From NCBI RefSeq assembly GCF_963678975.1, contig NC_089272.1, forward strand, positions 8,290,408 to 8,354,407: DNA of 64,000 nucleotides. The letters run 5' to 3'. Origin of the DNA: Dysidea avara (Eukaryota > Porifera > Demospongiae > Dictyoceratida > Dysideidae). Both the position numbers and the translations under genes were made by a program. The notes under the pieces are model-generated. The model worked only from the letters and a program-made list of their open reading frames with translations, searched no databases and was not told the DNA's origin. The first letter of the stretch is position 1; the number at the start of each line of letters is the position of its first letter. Below, piece after piece: positions 43,296-58,200 of the stretch.

Positions 43296-46200
43296 GTACG
43301 TAATTTTCTTTGTAGACGACGTACAGAATAGTGGATGGTCCTAGCCCTATGTAATATATTTATAACATTGTGTCTATTGTAAACTCACTGTTTGGGCCAT
43401 CTACATGTACTTCAATTAGACCACCCTAAAACTGCGTAGTGGATTCGCCCAGACCGCTTTTTCCCTTCTTTATTTGGAGGGCCTTTTACCACCACCCAAA
43501 TGCAATAAGGAAGAAAGAAGAAAAAAAGTGGTCTGGTCATGAGACCAGCAAGGGGGTGTCATGTAGATACGTGCTGTAGGTAGATCTTTGACCACAGTCA
43601 AAGTCTTGATCAGCCGAATTTTCACTGACTCTTATAACTAAGAGTTTTTTTGATCTTTGAATGGTGACTTAGCAACAATATTTCAGTGCTTTTCAATTGT
43701 GGGTTGGAAAATTTTTACCCTTGACTGTTGACTTGGCACAAATTTGGTGGCTTTGACCTTTCACTTGGAGTTTGACCACGGTCGCAGATCTACTTACAGC
43801 AAGTGCCCAGGTTGATCAACCACCTAAGGCTGTCGTGTGTTGTCACATGGTGGCAAATCAACTGTGGTCATGGAGTACACTCAGCTAGTCTGCATATGGC
43901 CAGACTGCTATAATATTATAGTTGTCTCTTTTTCCTTGTAATATCATTGGTCAGGAAGATAGGAAGTGTTCCGGTTGGGCATTTCCACCAAATTTGGTAG
44001 ATTTGATTTTTCATTGGCTAGCTGTACATTGGTGTAAACTTTACCGCAAAACTTCACAGACGCAACTTTGTCTGCATAACCTCCCTAGACAGTACCTCAC
44101 CAACCAATGACTCCACAAAATAGAGGACGTGAGATACACTACTGTGCTGTAGAGATATGGCCACACAAGACTGCAGTTTAGATGTGTTCAGTCACAATAG
44201 CAAGATAACTCCTTATTGTATTGGCACAAAAATTCAACCAGAATTTGCTGTCTACCATAAAGCAGGCTTTTTTCAAGGGTGAAAATTTTCATGAATTTAT
44301 AGCTAGTCATGAAAGTTTCTCTACGAAAGATTCCCCTACGAAAGATTTACTTATACTTTTGTCAAAATCATGTTGTGTACAGACATAACTGAGTCAACCG
44401 TCTCAGATTGTTGCTGTGGTAAAGCTAACTGAAACGGTCATTCTTGATGCAAATCAGAATATGTGCATGTCATAATACAGCTGTACCCACCAAGATAGTT
44501 GAAATCATGTGGCCAACTGCCGTGCTGTCTTTAAACATCATCAGTCTGTAACTAGTTTTCTGTCCAGTAGTGTTCTCCTCAAAATACTGTACGACATTGC
44601 ACAAAAAAAGTTTCCACCTGAAATAGAGTAATTTTCCCCTTAAAAAGACCCATTGATTGATTGTGTGTGTGTGTACACATGCGTAGTGTGCACTCCCACA
44701 CGTGCACTCCTATATGCATGGTATGTACAGAGGTTTTGAGGTTGCTTGATACACAACTACGTCACGCATGTGCAACAACTAGCCAGTGAAATTTAAGCAG
44801 CATATTTGAATTTCACAAAGAGTAAATTTCATTAGCTATATCTGTTGCACATGCGTAATAATATTATGATCATGCCATTTGTATCAAGCAACCTCAAAAC
44901 CTCTGTACATACCCATGCAGTGTGACTGTCTGAGATTCTTCTCATAATTATGGTGAACTCCTTTGTTACTGGACAATAGATGGGAGGGCAGAAAGGGGAA
45001 CTCATTACATACAGCAATATGTTTAGGATGATACTGTGCATGCATGAGTATTAACCACTTAGAAACGTAAATCTATTCCAAATACCTCCCACCCACCTAA
45101 GCAATAACCTTATTATCCTTTGTTAATATAGCTATTAAACACGACAGTTATTGCCTCTAGAAGCTATACTGTAGATGGTATACATACACACTAAACAAGC
45201 ACCACACACATTCATATGCATGTATGTAGGTATTTCCTTGTAGTCCTTGTGTGCTCCTAATTGTACTGTACAGAGTTATTGATAACACTTCACTTTACAT
45301 TGTCTCCCCCACAGCTATCAGGTTCTGATTGTGGTGTTGACTTTCTGTTGTTATACTACCTACCACCTGACCAGGAAAACTATCAGTGTTGTCAAGGTAA
45401 CAATGGTGTTACATCACAACCTACGTACAGTATGTGTAATAGCGTAAGTCGCCAATTATCGGCAGGTACCAATTATCAGCACTTGTAAACTATAGAGGCT
45501 ACAGGGTATATGGAGGATACCAAATTCCATAATGGGCTGTTATATCTTCTAAAATATTTCTTAGAGTTGTTTTAATTCAGTAATTATTGTTGTTAAAGCG
45601 CTATACAAGCTATGCTGGGTAAGGGGTGGAATTGCGTAAAAATACTTTTATATTGAAAACCAGTATGCTTTTACGTCTAACCTGAATATCTCTTGAACAA
45701 CTGGCCTCATCTTCGTAAAACTTCTGTGAAACGAAATTATCCAAGGACTGCACCTCCCATAAAAATTTCACAAAGAACCAACGAGGCATCATGGAGTGTT
45801 ACACACAAAATCGCACATTGTGCTGATAATTGGTCAATCACGAAAGTCCAATTGCCGATAATTGGCGCACGATAGTCATTGCAATTTTCCTTATAACAAG
45901 ATGTTCACTCACGTGAGATAATTAAAATTTGATGCGCTAAGAGACGAAGGACTGCTCTGTTGAATGGTTCAAACCGGAAGTTCATACGCCAATGAATTAA
46001 GAAATTACAATTGTGTGATGAAATGGTGCCGATAATTGGCGACTTACGCTACATGTGTGTATAAGTACAGTATTTTTTCATGTACAGGAATTTACACCCA
46101 AGCTGTAAGGCTTTTTATCCAACACAGGATGTTGAATTTTTTTTATAGGAGAAATTTGGGTCCTCTTTTGTATAGTCAGATTGCTATACAGGTACTATAT

Positions 46201-49200
46201 TACATCAGTTTGTGAGCATAGTGAGGGCCTGGGACTAGGACAATTTCAGCATGTGGACAAAGTAAAGCCTACGGCAGTCATGCAATTATACACAACTATT
46301 GCTGCCCAGCAAGCCAGCACTGGGATGCCTGTGCACCATTCAAGACGTTTGAGCCTTGTGCAGGCAAATCCTTCTGTAACAGGGCTAGTAACCACTGTCC
46401 AGGTCTCATGGAGAGAGGTCGTGGAACCCAAAGTTCCACAACAACCTCGACACTGCTAAGCAAGACATGAGACAAGGACAGTTGGGCATTTACTTCCCGT
46501 ATAAATGCCAGGTACCCATTGATGATACAGCTGGGTGGTATGTATGCCGAAAATAAATGCTGAAAATAAACTGTAGCATTTAAATATGTAACTTGCATGT
46601 ACATCGTATGCAGGTCTGCAGAGTTGGGAGTTGACTCAATGTGTTGAATAATCCACCAAGATATTAACAAATACACATAACATGTATGCCTTATGGGCTA
46701 TAGAAATGAACTACAGAAACAAGACAGTTATTTAGGCAAACAAGATACTCCGATGCTTTACTGAATAACAGAATTTTGATGTATAAATTAAGATCTATCA
46801 CAAGTTTTCTTATGTCACTCACTGAACTACAGGATGTAACCAAATTTTCAAGAACAGATCATACACACTGTAGTTATGAATCGTCATACCTCTGTAGGTG
46901 GAAAAGTGAATATACATGTACCCTTTTCACAAATCCTATTTAAGATACTTTGTGTCTTGATTGCTTGTGGGTCACATGTGCAGTACACTTCTGTGTGTTA
47001 CAGTACTATATAATCTGTTTTGTGTCACTGTCTAGAGTACACTACACCCAGACTGTAACTCGAGTGATGAAGAATGTGCTAACCCTTCTAACCATTGTAG
47101 AGGATGGGAACCATTTGGTGAGTACATGTATCGGTGCTTGAAATAATTAGAACAAGTTCTAAGATGATGTCTGAACATAACTACTGTTATGGAATTTATC
47201 CACAATGATGTCATGAGCAACAAGATGGCCGCATTATTTGGGGTACTAATGTACAGGCGCCTATGGAGAAATTGTTTTAATCGATCATATTTCACTCGTG
47301 AAGCAAGATACTGAGGAGTAACCAACAGGTATGGGTATAAAGTAACAAAAACTATTGAAAACAAGCATTATCTCGAAAAATTCCTGGTATGCGATACAAA
47401 TCATTTGTTGTACGATCTTGTAACCATACCTGTTGTTTAGAGCTCGATATCTTCTTCCCTGGCTGAAATATGATTAATCAAAAGAATTTCTCCATAGGCG
47501 CGTGTACATTAGTACCCCAAATAACACAATCATCTTGTGCTCATGACGTCATTGTGGATAAAGTCCATTGATCAAGCAGATCAAATCATATGTGGTACTC
47601 AGATCATAATTGCTGGGACCAGAGGGAAGGATACTGGTGAAAAATCTGCACATTAAAAACTGGGGGGAAAATCCCTGCCCATGCGGTTATGCTGGGTACA
47701 GTAGGATTATCTGAATTGAAAATGACTGTTCTATTAAGGTGTTTGTCACAGGGGCACTATAGTATGTAATTGAATAATAACTTTATATTGAACAACTTAC
47801 GTTTCTGAATGCTTTGTAACTGAACTAGTATGCTTGTGTTCATACGGGGTTCTATGGTACTTTTGTCATTGCATCCTTAGCAAATAATGATAGAACATGA
47901 CTGACTACAATCTTGCCGTGATGTGTACACTGTATGAATGCATGCGTCTAACAGCCAGACTCTATACACAGTACATACAGGTAACTGTATGTGTATTTAG
48001 GTACACATAAAGTGCACACATACCATACTACACATGCACTCTAAGGCTATCTGTATAAAATGAAGCTACCTGCATTAAGTATTGGTTCTAGGGTGACATC
48101 AGTTGTTTTAAAGTTGAATAGTTTGGACTCTTTACTGAGAGTAGATTATAACTAGAATGCACTACTTCTGAAATGTACACATACATACATACCATGAAAT
48201 GCATGTGTGTAAGCTACTTATACACACTGTATTACAGACTCCAGTGATGGTAAGACATTGTTGGGGACGCTGGACTATGCCTGGCTGTTCTCCTATGCTA
48301 TTGCTATGTTCTTCAGGTGAGCACTAAATGGATGGAAAATATTGTTTATTGCGCAGCCCTGTATATTTTGGCTGACTATGTTTCTATTTACTCACATACA
48401 ACTTTACTGCTACATATGACGTGCATACTGTACATGCATGGATTGTACCCCCATAGTATGGTCTGTATGCTGAAGTGTAGGCTGTCATCTTTGGGGAATA
48501 GCAAGTTTCCTATTTGTTCCTATATGTACTCCAAATTTCCTATACTACAGTATTTCTTCAAACTATCATTGCATTGTTGCATCTCTATACTCGGACTTTT
48601 AAAGTGACAATGTTTGCAGGGACTTCCCTTAAGAGCAGTAGAGTGGTGCAGCACTGCTCTACTTTACTCAAAACTCTTTTGATGTGGTAAAAAGAATGCA
48701 TATAATTAATGAATTGACTTTGATGTTGGTAGCATGTTGACAGTTTTACCGCTCTACTTTATTTTGCTGGGGAAAGTTCTGGTTTGTATTAACACTAGTG
48801 TGGCTGTTAATTTTATGATTAACAATTACAGTCATCATCTAATAACACTGGAACCTGTCAATGTGGACACTTAAGGACGCTTGTATAATCCCCAGACACT
48901 TAGTTAAGGCCCAAAAGTCCCTTATAGTACATTAACTGACCTGGAAATGATAATCACAATACTATTGATTGGTCCAAGGTGTACTATACCTGTATGTAGA
49001 CGTATGTTAGTGGTATTAATGTGTTGTTTCTTGGGACCATGTTAATGCACTATCCCCAGTTAATAGTCACGGTGACTTATTTTCCATACAGTGGTCAGTT
49101 AGCTGAAAGGAGTAACCTGAGGTACTTCCTGACTGTTGGAATGTTAGGTGGGTATGGTTGTGATGTGATGTGACGTCATTAAATTTGAACTGGTTGTCAC

Positions 49201-52200
49201 GGTTACAAGCTGCATACTAGTTTTACTTTCCCGTTGTAAAATAATTTTTGTATGTAAAACTAATGTAAAAATTTTATACACTTGCAACTGCAGTGGTGTA
49301 TATGTCGCTGTAAGAAAGTTTCTAAATATAAACTATGTGGCTACAGTACTTCCTTTCTAACTATTGGCTAGCTTTCAACTACACTAGTATGACACAATAA
49401 ACATCAAGTAAATCACTGTAGCTACCGGTAGCAAATGATCAAGATATTCTAATAGAGCATTCATGTAAAATATTTTGCATTCAGTGTAAATCAAATGACA
49501 GTATTTATAAACTAAACTTTTCATGAAATATTTTTGTATGAAAATGAAACATATGCATGTAGAAAACGTGAATGTTTAGGGACATTGAAAGGTTAACAAA
49601 TGAACTTCTGATTAGTAGTATTTGTTTGACTGTCAAATGTCTCTATTAAGGGACAGCACATCCATCCATACAGCTGTATGTGTACATACTTGTGTTTGTA
49701 CAGTATGAATTACGTAGTGCATTTCTTGTTTTGGTTGCTCTTTTACGTAATACAGGTAGTTCATTATCAGTGGCATTATTTGGAATGGGATATTTTCTAC
49801 ATATTCACAAGCTCTACTACTTTATATTAGTACAAGTTAGTTTGTGTCTGACTGTTTGTGTTGTGTGTGTGCATGTACCTGATGTGAACTGGAGAAGAAT
49901 ACAGGTATATTCCAACTGTTTACGGTACACACTGCACAAAAAGTAACGAAGTAGTCGCAATAGTTCGCACGAGTTTGTTAGGTGCGAGGCTTTGCGAGCT
50001 GCAGTCACATAGGCTTTACGAACAAGTCACATCTGTAGGCTTTATGAACATTATGGAACCTAATTGCTGTGAGCCTTGTTGTGCTGTGTTTACAAATTGA
50101 ATCAGACTATAAATCATAAGTTGTTGTGGGTAACCTAGTAACAGACAAACAGCCTGACCACTAATTGATCCTATTTCTTATTAGAGGTTTTATATGTGAA
50201 ACCCACCAAAACACACAATCTACATGTAAGAACTTAAATTTTTTTTGCAATCCTTTTCACATACCAATTGCAAGCTTTAAAAATCTGTTGGCAACCTACC
50301 AGAGTTTGCAAATATTCACAAACCTTCATAACTCTTTTGTTACTTTTTGTTCACTGTATCATATGTGACCGGATCTGTGAAAACAGGACATAATCGCATA
50401 TTTTTCGAATTCCTGTTTATGAAAGATTTATAATCTACTTAGCCAAGTGTACCCTCTAGCAAAGTTTCAGCTTCATATGCCAACAACTGTGGGAGTTAAG
50501 CCCTACAAAGTAGCAACTACAGAAAATCGATTTGTACAGCAACTATAAGGAAAATAAATTACAGGTGCTTACTAAAACGGTTGTAACTTACCAACAGATT
50601 GAGGTATGGAGCTGAAATTTTCACCATCGTGTTCGCCATGAATAGGGGAATCAATTACTGGGTAAGTTTTTCCTTTACTCACCCTTCTTCACTGCATACA
50701 AAGGTGCAATTTGTAATGAAAAATCTATCGTGTACGATCGCTTCAACGTGACGTAAACAAATGCTTATAACTTACGTATCCTTGGGTCCACTGCAACGAA
50801 ACAAAGATTTTCCAACTCCTCTTGCATAGGCAAATAAAGTGATATCCAGGTTTTTATTTTTAGTCCCTTCCTTCACTAAGAATAAGGCGTTCAAAAATTT
50901 ACGGAATTTTTTCAATAATATGCAAATATTTTGCTCAATGTATTCAATGCTTTATACTGTAAATTTAGGCTTGTGCGATTATGTCGTGTTTTCGCAGATC
51001 CGGTCACATATATCCCATAATGGGTGAGGCCTAGGATCAGGTGAGATTTGGGGTGCCCACACCTTTACCCCATAACACTAGGTACAGTACAACCTCTTGT
51101 TAGATACTGTAGTTCTGTCCCAGTAGAATTTCTGAGTGTTGTGTGTATGCATTTTAAACTTAATATATGTCTGTTTTAATTTTCAGATTGTTGGAGGTAT
51201 ATTTCAGGTTAGTGTCATACACACAAACACTCGCTATGTCTCATCATTACTCCTTACCGTTACAGTCCAGTGGCTGGCCAGGTGTAGTTGCTGTCATGGC
51301 TAACTGGTTTGGCAAAGGAAAGTACGTACACACTGTGTGTTCAGTGCAGATGTGGATTTGTTATGTATTTAAGTAAAGTACGTACTTATAATAGCACACA
51401 GTTGAGCTTCAGTTATTCAATTTCAATTGTTCTCAGGCATGTGTTCAGATTGATAAATGGATTTGTTTAAAGGATTCTATTTGCATACATATGGGAGTTT
51501 TATGATTGCTTGATAGATATGGTCGCTCTAGTAGAACACATCATGTGTGCTTCCCTAACTGAATATCTGAATATACTCCAATTGAATAGTCATACTCAAA
51601 TTTCAGGATATACGTACTGTAGTTTAATTTCTACTGAACTGTTGGTATTGTGCTCATGCTGTAAACTTGCCCTCAGATTTAGGATAAGGTTGGGTAATGG
51701 GACCTACTTGACATAGTCACTGTAATGAGGTGGTATTATTAAAGAGGTAATGTTATTTCACTGTATTAAGCTGTATTACTACACTTATAGACGTGGCTTC
51801 ATCATGGGAATATGGAATTGTCACACTTCAGTTGGTAACATTTTGGGCACTGTCATTCCAGCAATATGGGCCCATAATGACTGGTAAGAAACTACTACAA
51901 CCTTGTGTGTACACCATATATGGCATGCGTGCTGTATGTACATACACTAGTAGATGCATTAATGTAACGTAACGTCTGATTGGTATGTACATAGGTGCAT
52001 ATTGTGTATAGTACGTTTTACGATTTCTAATTGAACGGTTTACATATTTCCTCAACAGTTCATACGCACAGTGGCTGTAAATGTAAATGCTGTATAGCGG
52101 CAAATTTTCGAAAAGTTAATTTTCGTAAAAGAGTGTTTGATTGTAAGCTCAAAAAAATATTTTCGAAAAAAATTCTCTTTACCGCACTGCACCTTAGATA

Positions 52201-55200
52201 ATTATCTAGAAGAATTCGTGAACGCCGTGCACTAGTATTTAATTGGAGGAGGCTAGCAACGGTTGCATTGATCCTTTACATTAGAATTATGTTGCTCTGA
52301 TTGTAGCTACAGTTAAGACAAACAACCATCTGGCTTTGCTAGAGTTACCCCTTCCTCTTTCATAGCTTGACCAAACCTCAGGCTATTTTAATCCAAACAG
52401 TTTGCAGATTGATCCATGACTAGTTGACTTTCAGTCAGAGCTCTCCCTAGCAAAATATAATAGCTGTCAATTTGCTACCAGCATCAAAGTCAATTTGTTG
52501 ATTATATACATTCTTTTTACCACATCAAAAGAATTTTTAGTAAAGTAGAGTAGTGCAGCACTGTTTTACTGCTCTTTAGGGAAGCCTCTCCTTTCTTAGC
52601 TCAGGCTAGGAGGATAACTAGGTTTTAAGAGCCCTGGTGTTGCTCACGATTACAGCTCATATTTGTGAAGTTGAATCCTATGGCCACAGTGCCCCCTGTA
52701 GTAGAAAACAAAACACTCGAACTTTGTATATGCTCACGTGATTAGCACTTCTAAGATGTAGATAGATTACAAAAAAAAATCTAAAACATATTGTTTTTGA
52801 ATTTTACATAACCTTTCAAAGATTCCGTGTATCCATCTGACATTATGTACACCCAGTTTATACATGTCTGTTAAACAGTGTCTGTTTATAGTGTGTACTT
52901 ACAGTCTGTATAGTGTATCAGTTCAATGTCATTGTTATAGGGGATGGTCCTTTCTGGTATCATCATTTATTATGGTTGCTGTTACCATAGCAATATTCCT
53001 TCTGCTTGTCATAGGTGAGAAATGTTCAGCATACAGTAAACAATAATGACATTAATTTGAATAAAATAGTTAGCTACATAGTTTATGCAGTTGTATACTG
53101 TATGTCATAATATTGTATATTATGGTATACTGGAATATACTAAGATGATGCTAACATGATTTTAAACGTTTGATCTTTTGTGGTGAACATCTGGACATGC
53201 ACACATTTCATGCAGTTACACACTCACCATTAAATCTCACACCTGTCTCACAATAGTTAAATCATGTACATGTGTTTTGAACAAGTACCACCATGTCTGA
53301 TGTGGTACACAAAAAAATTTATTAAGAAAAAGAGCAATACAATATTGCAATTGTTATTACATATTGTTCTGTCATGTAGTACAGTAGTAGTGTATATTGG
53401 GAAAATTATTGTGAAATGCATTATATGTATTGAAGAGTAACATGAAACTTTACAGTCGCTTGGAAATGGGCTATGACAATATTGAAATTGTGCCCAGTTT
53501 CATAATTGAACACTTGTGTTTTTAATGATTTTGGGCTCCAGTTAGGCTGTTGTGTGGATAAATTTGTACGTACCTCAGGCAATGACCTCCCCTTTTTTTT
53601 TCAAAAAACTGGGTTACTGTTAAACCAATTGGCTGACCAACCAACCGACTGACTGACGGACCAACTGTCGCTCGCTCACTCACTCACCCACCCACTCAGT
53701 CACCCACTCACCCACCCACTCACTCACCCACCCACTCACTCAGTCACCTAACTAGCTTATCCAGAATAGTATACATAGTACTAGAATAAATTTGGGAACT
53801 ACTGTTGAATGTCTTTGAGTGCAATGAAGTTGCGTTAGTCATCACACTTATGTGCCATAACCACTATGGTTTCCTCTACTCAAAATATACTAGTGGGTAC
53901 TAGTGACACTTCAGCAAATAATTTGAACAGAAGAGTGTTTACTAGTAGATCAGGAAGAGACATGAGTGGAATGGATTACTCTGGGTCAAGAACCAACCAG
54001 GAGATAGATGATCAAGGCTCTGTTCTTCCAGGATATGTTCCCTACCTATCCTTGGTGTTCAAGATGATCGCTACAACAGTCATCTTACTACTGTCTGGCT
54101 GGGTGGTCTACACTATCAAACCCACAAGAACATTACACAAGCCTCATAATATATTTGTTACCAACCTGCTGGTATCTGGTATGATAGCTGCACTGATGAT
54201 GTGCTTGCTTTCTAATGTGATGATAATCAGTGTCCAATTGGGAGTTAAGTCTTTCATCGGTTGCATCATGTTCAAATGGATGATATTCCCACTTCATGTC
54301 AACAACATCTCATTCGTGATAATAGCAGCTGATAAGGCGATAGCGATAAGACTTCCTTTCAAACACAAAAGAAGGATGACAACTCTTGTTTTAACCACTG
54401 TTATCGGTGGAGCATGGCTGTTAGCTGTCATACCTACTACTGTCACAATCATACTTGATCTTGATGGCTATAAAGAAATTCCTGAATATGGCACTTGTGT
54501 GGCTACTGGACCTGCCTATCTTGAGTCTGTCTGGATCTTCATTATACCAATCATAATATCACCAATCGTCACGATAGTCCTCAATGTTAACTTAGCCATA
54601 AAATAATCAAAGCCTACCAGATCCACAAAGAGATCGAGAAAGAGACAAGATTATCAGGTCAGTCTGAGGGCATCACAGCCTTGAAGAAGAAACAGCACAA
54701 CATCAGACGAAACAGGAAGCCGATTATCATACTACTTGTGGTCGTTCTGGGAAGTGTATCCACCAATATCTCCTTCACAGCATTTTACGTTGTAGGTAGG
54801 CAACTGCTTGACTCAAATGTATATCAAGATTTCATGGAATATGCTGTCATCCATAATTTCATCCTCTTTGTGCTTTCCCTTCAGCCACTTGTGTATGGGT
54901 TATACTTCAAACAGATCCGTGAACCAATGATGAAATGCTTGAAGAGGGTGAACAAATTCAACTCAGTTTCCCCACAACCATGACGGACTGGATAATATGT
55001 ATATGAACGTTAACTGTTGTTGTAATACATAGTTTTGACACTTGTAATCCCTGAGTATTACTTATTGTACCCTTATGAACTTCATAATCAATTAGATTTA
55101 TGATGTTAGGCTTTTCTGACGAATGACTGAACTTGCACAGTGCTGGACAACAATTTATCAGCAACTAATGTTTCTATGGAGCTTGGGCAGTGCAACATGT

Positions 55201-58200
55201 CTTACAGATTATTTACTGCACTTTAATAACTGTTTTGAGAGCTTCTGTACACTTTATGGTAGGTTAACCACAAACAGATTCATTCATTGTTCCAGGCTTT
55301 GTGTGAGAATGAAACATTAATCTAAGGATGGGAATTATCTGTAACTCTGTAACTGGTTGTAGAAACCACACACACGCACACACATACGTATATACACACA
55401 TTCCTTGCTTCTCTGCTACTCCCTTCCGGTCACGTGACCTTCCTAATTGGAAGGGACAGACAGCAGCAAAAGTGGACAGTCATACCACCAGTGTACACCT
55501 GGTTTACTGGCAATGGTCATGGTGCAGCCACACGGAAACCAGAACACCCATTGAACACCAGCAGCAGCATGTGTCCTGGCATTATGACAATGTCCACCAA
55601 GCTGTACCTGTCCGAAGTGCAAACTTCAGTTTCCCCTTAGCAGACTTGCAAAAACCTTCACAGGGGCACCTGTGTACCACATGACACCATCAGGTGCTAT
55701 CCTGGACTTGGCACACAGTAACCCAACCTTGTGATCGTTGTCAGCTGAGCCAGCTATAAGTTGTTGCCCGTGGGTCACCTTGTGGAGGTGCTGACCAATC
55801 TGACACACATACACACACACAGAGCTCAGTATATACAGGGGTGTACATTACATTCTCATGTGGTATTGTTACAGATCCATCTCATATTGCTCTTCCTCCT
55901 CCTCGGCATCACGTGAGTTATCATTAACATATTGTATTGGTTAAAACTATATGCATATCCTGTATGTACAGTATATGCCTTAAGGGTGCTCGCGGCTATT
56001 TGAAGCCATACAACATGCAATTTTTGTATTGTTGCTAATACTCACATAATGTATAAAATGAATCCATATGCTACTTACGTTGGAAGTGCTTCTCTTTCTC
56101 TTCAACACAAACCAAACAGAATTCTTTTAGCCTATACCATTTTATAACTATGCGTAGTTCTTTATGAAGCGCTTAAATCGAAACTAGTCCTCCATTTTTC
56201 ACAGTAGCGCACTGGAAACCACGTTGAACAAACTTCAGCTTATAACTCACAACTCTATGTTTAGTATTAGTACACAGCGTACATAGAACTTAAGTTAGTA
56301 CTAAAAGTGTGCTACACCATTCAAAACCTCATGTTCTCGGTGCCGTAACTCATGAAGCCATAACGCTACGGACAAAATCTAAACATAGACCTCTGGAGAA
56401 TTTATCAGCGAATCTCCCTACAAAATTTGAAGCCTTCACGGCTATCACTCAATAACTAGTTTTATTTTTAGTAAACATGTGCAAAGATTGCGTGCGCCCA
56501 ACATTATTGATACAATAACCACACAAATTCCTATTGACCACAATCACCAACTTTTCAAAATAACATGTCATAAACGCTGTTCTAAACACAAAAAGCTCTG
56601 TTTTCTCTTCTTCACACACAGGAACTTTATGCTAGGCACGCCATCATCAGCAGCTTGTAACGCCTTGTGATTCCAGCTGGTAACATTGTCCCCTACATAA
56701 GCAGCTTACAATTACAATACTAACTACCAGCATACCCTATCACTCGAGAAAACAAGGCACGAATGCATGTTGCCTACAAGCGAAAAGTGCGTTCACACTT
56801 GTTGCCTTAAATAACACTTACTTTTAGATTAATTCATAACTGTTGATCCATCAGACAATCATTTGCTAACACTTCAGTGATGATTCTAAAGCAAAAAAAC
56901 ATGCTATTCTTGGAGCTATTCTTCGAGCTATTCTTCCTCGTGTTCTCTGGCGCAAAACATGTCCACTTAACACGGATACTACAAGTATGCATAGTAATGC
57001 CAATTATGATGCAATAGCCGCATGTGGTTTCTGGGCTAGCACTTAAACAGCTTCAAATATCAGCGAGCACCCTTAAGGGTATAAATGTGGCTAGTCAATT
57101 TTCCCTTTTCAATATCAAAGTTTGGTCTTTTCTCACACGTAGTTAGAATTTCCTATGCCATTATAACTGTGTCAACATTCTAGGATCTGCTATGAATAAC
57201 ATAATAAAGATCATAAGATACATTTTCCAATGTGCTAGTCTCGTAGGTATTATAGAAGTTTGGCTTAAACCGCTGCTTTAAAGTCCTACAGGTACACATT
57301 CATAATATTATATGGATACCCACCAATAATGACATTTCCTTTTAGCTGTGTTTGGGACCTATGGTCAGATGGTCGTATAAAATAAGGTCATAAAGTATTT
57401 AAAAATATATGTATGGAAGTTAGCCACTGTATCTGGGCTGTCTTAATACAGGGTCATGAAGAATATGTACTGGTACGTACTTGATATAGTAACTGTAATG
57501 GTCTTGTGTAGAAGAGCAGCACAGTGACATCACTGACATTTCACTTTAGTTATGCTATAATAATTCATGTGTATATACAGTGGAACCTCGATTATCCGAG
57601 CTATTTGGGGGAAAAGGGTGTTCATATAATCGAATGGTACGTAAAATCGAACATACAGAGCTTTGCTCAACTACTCTAATAAAGCATACACTTCTTGTCA
57701 AAATACTCTAATTGAGCAGTCAATTTGGTGTTCGGATATTCGAGTGTTCGGTTAATCGGTGTTTGGATAATTGAGGCTCCACTGTACGTACCTGCATATG
57801 AACATGTGTAGTTGGAGTCAAGAGAGTCGTCACCAATTAGTCCATTACCATCATCTCCAGCACCAGTCAATGGTGACTACAAATCTGATCATCAGAAACT
57901 AGACAGGAAGACCAGAGTTAAACATGTATGATGAAGAATTCCTTGTGCTGATTATTTTGTTTGTCCTACAGGGAGAGGAAAAGGCAATCAGTTTCTGGAG
58001 AGCCTTGCTAATCCCAGTGAGTATACCACTATACCCTGTCAATGTATTTACTGTACCATATACATACAAAGTCACTACTGACTAGTTCCATTTTAGCTTT
58101 GTGTTCACATCATGCCACATCAGGGGCTCTGAATAACGGAGTTCTGTGTTGGAACACGAACTATTCTCAACATTATAAATCTAACATCGTTAAAATTAAT

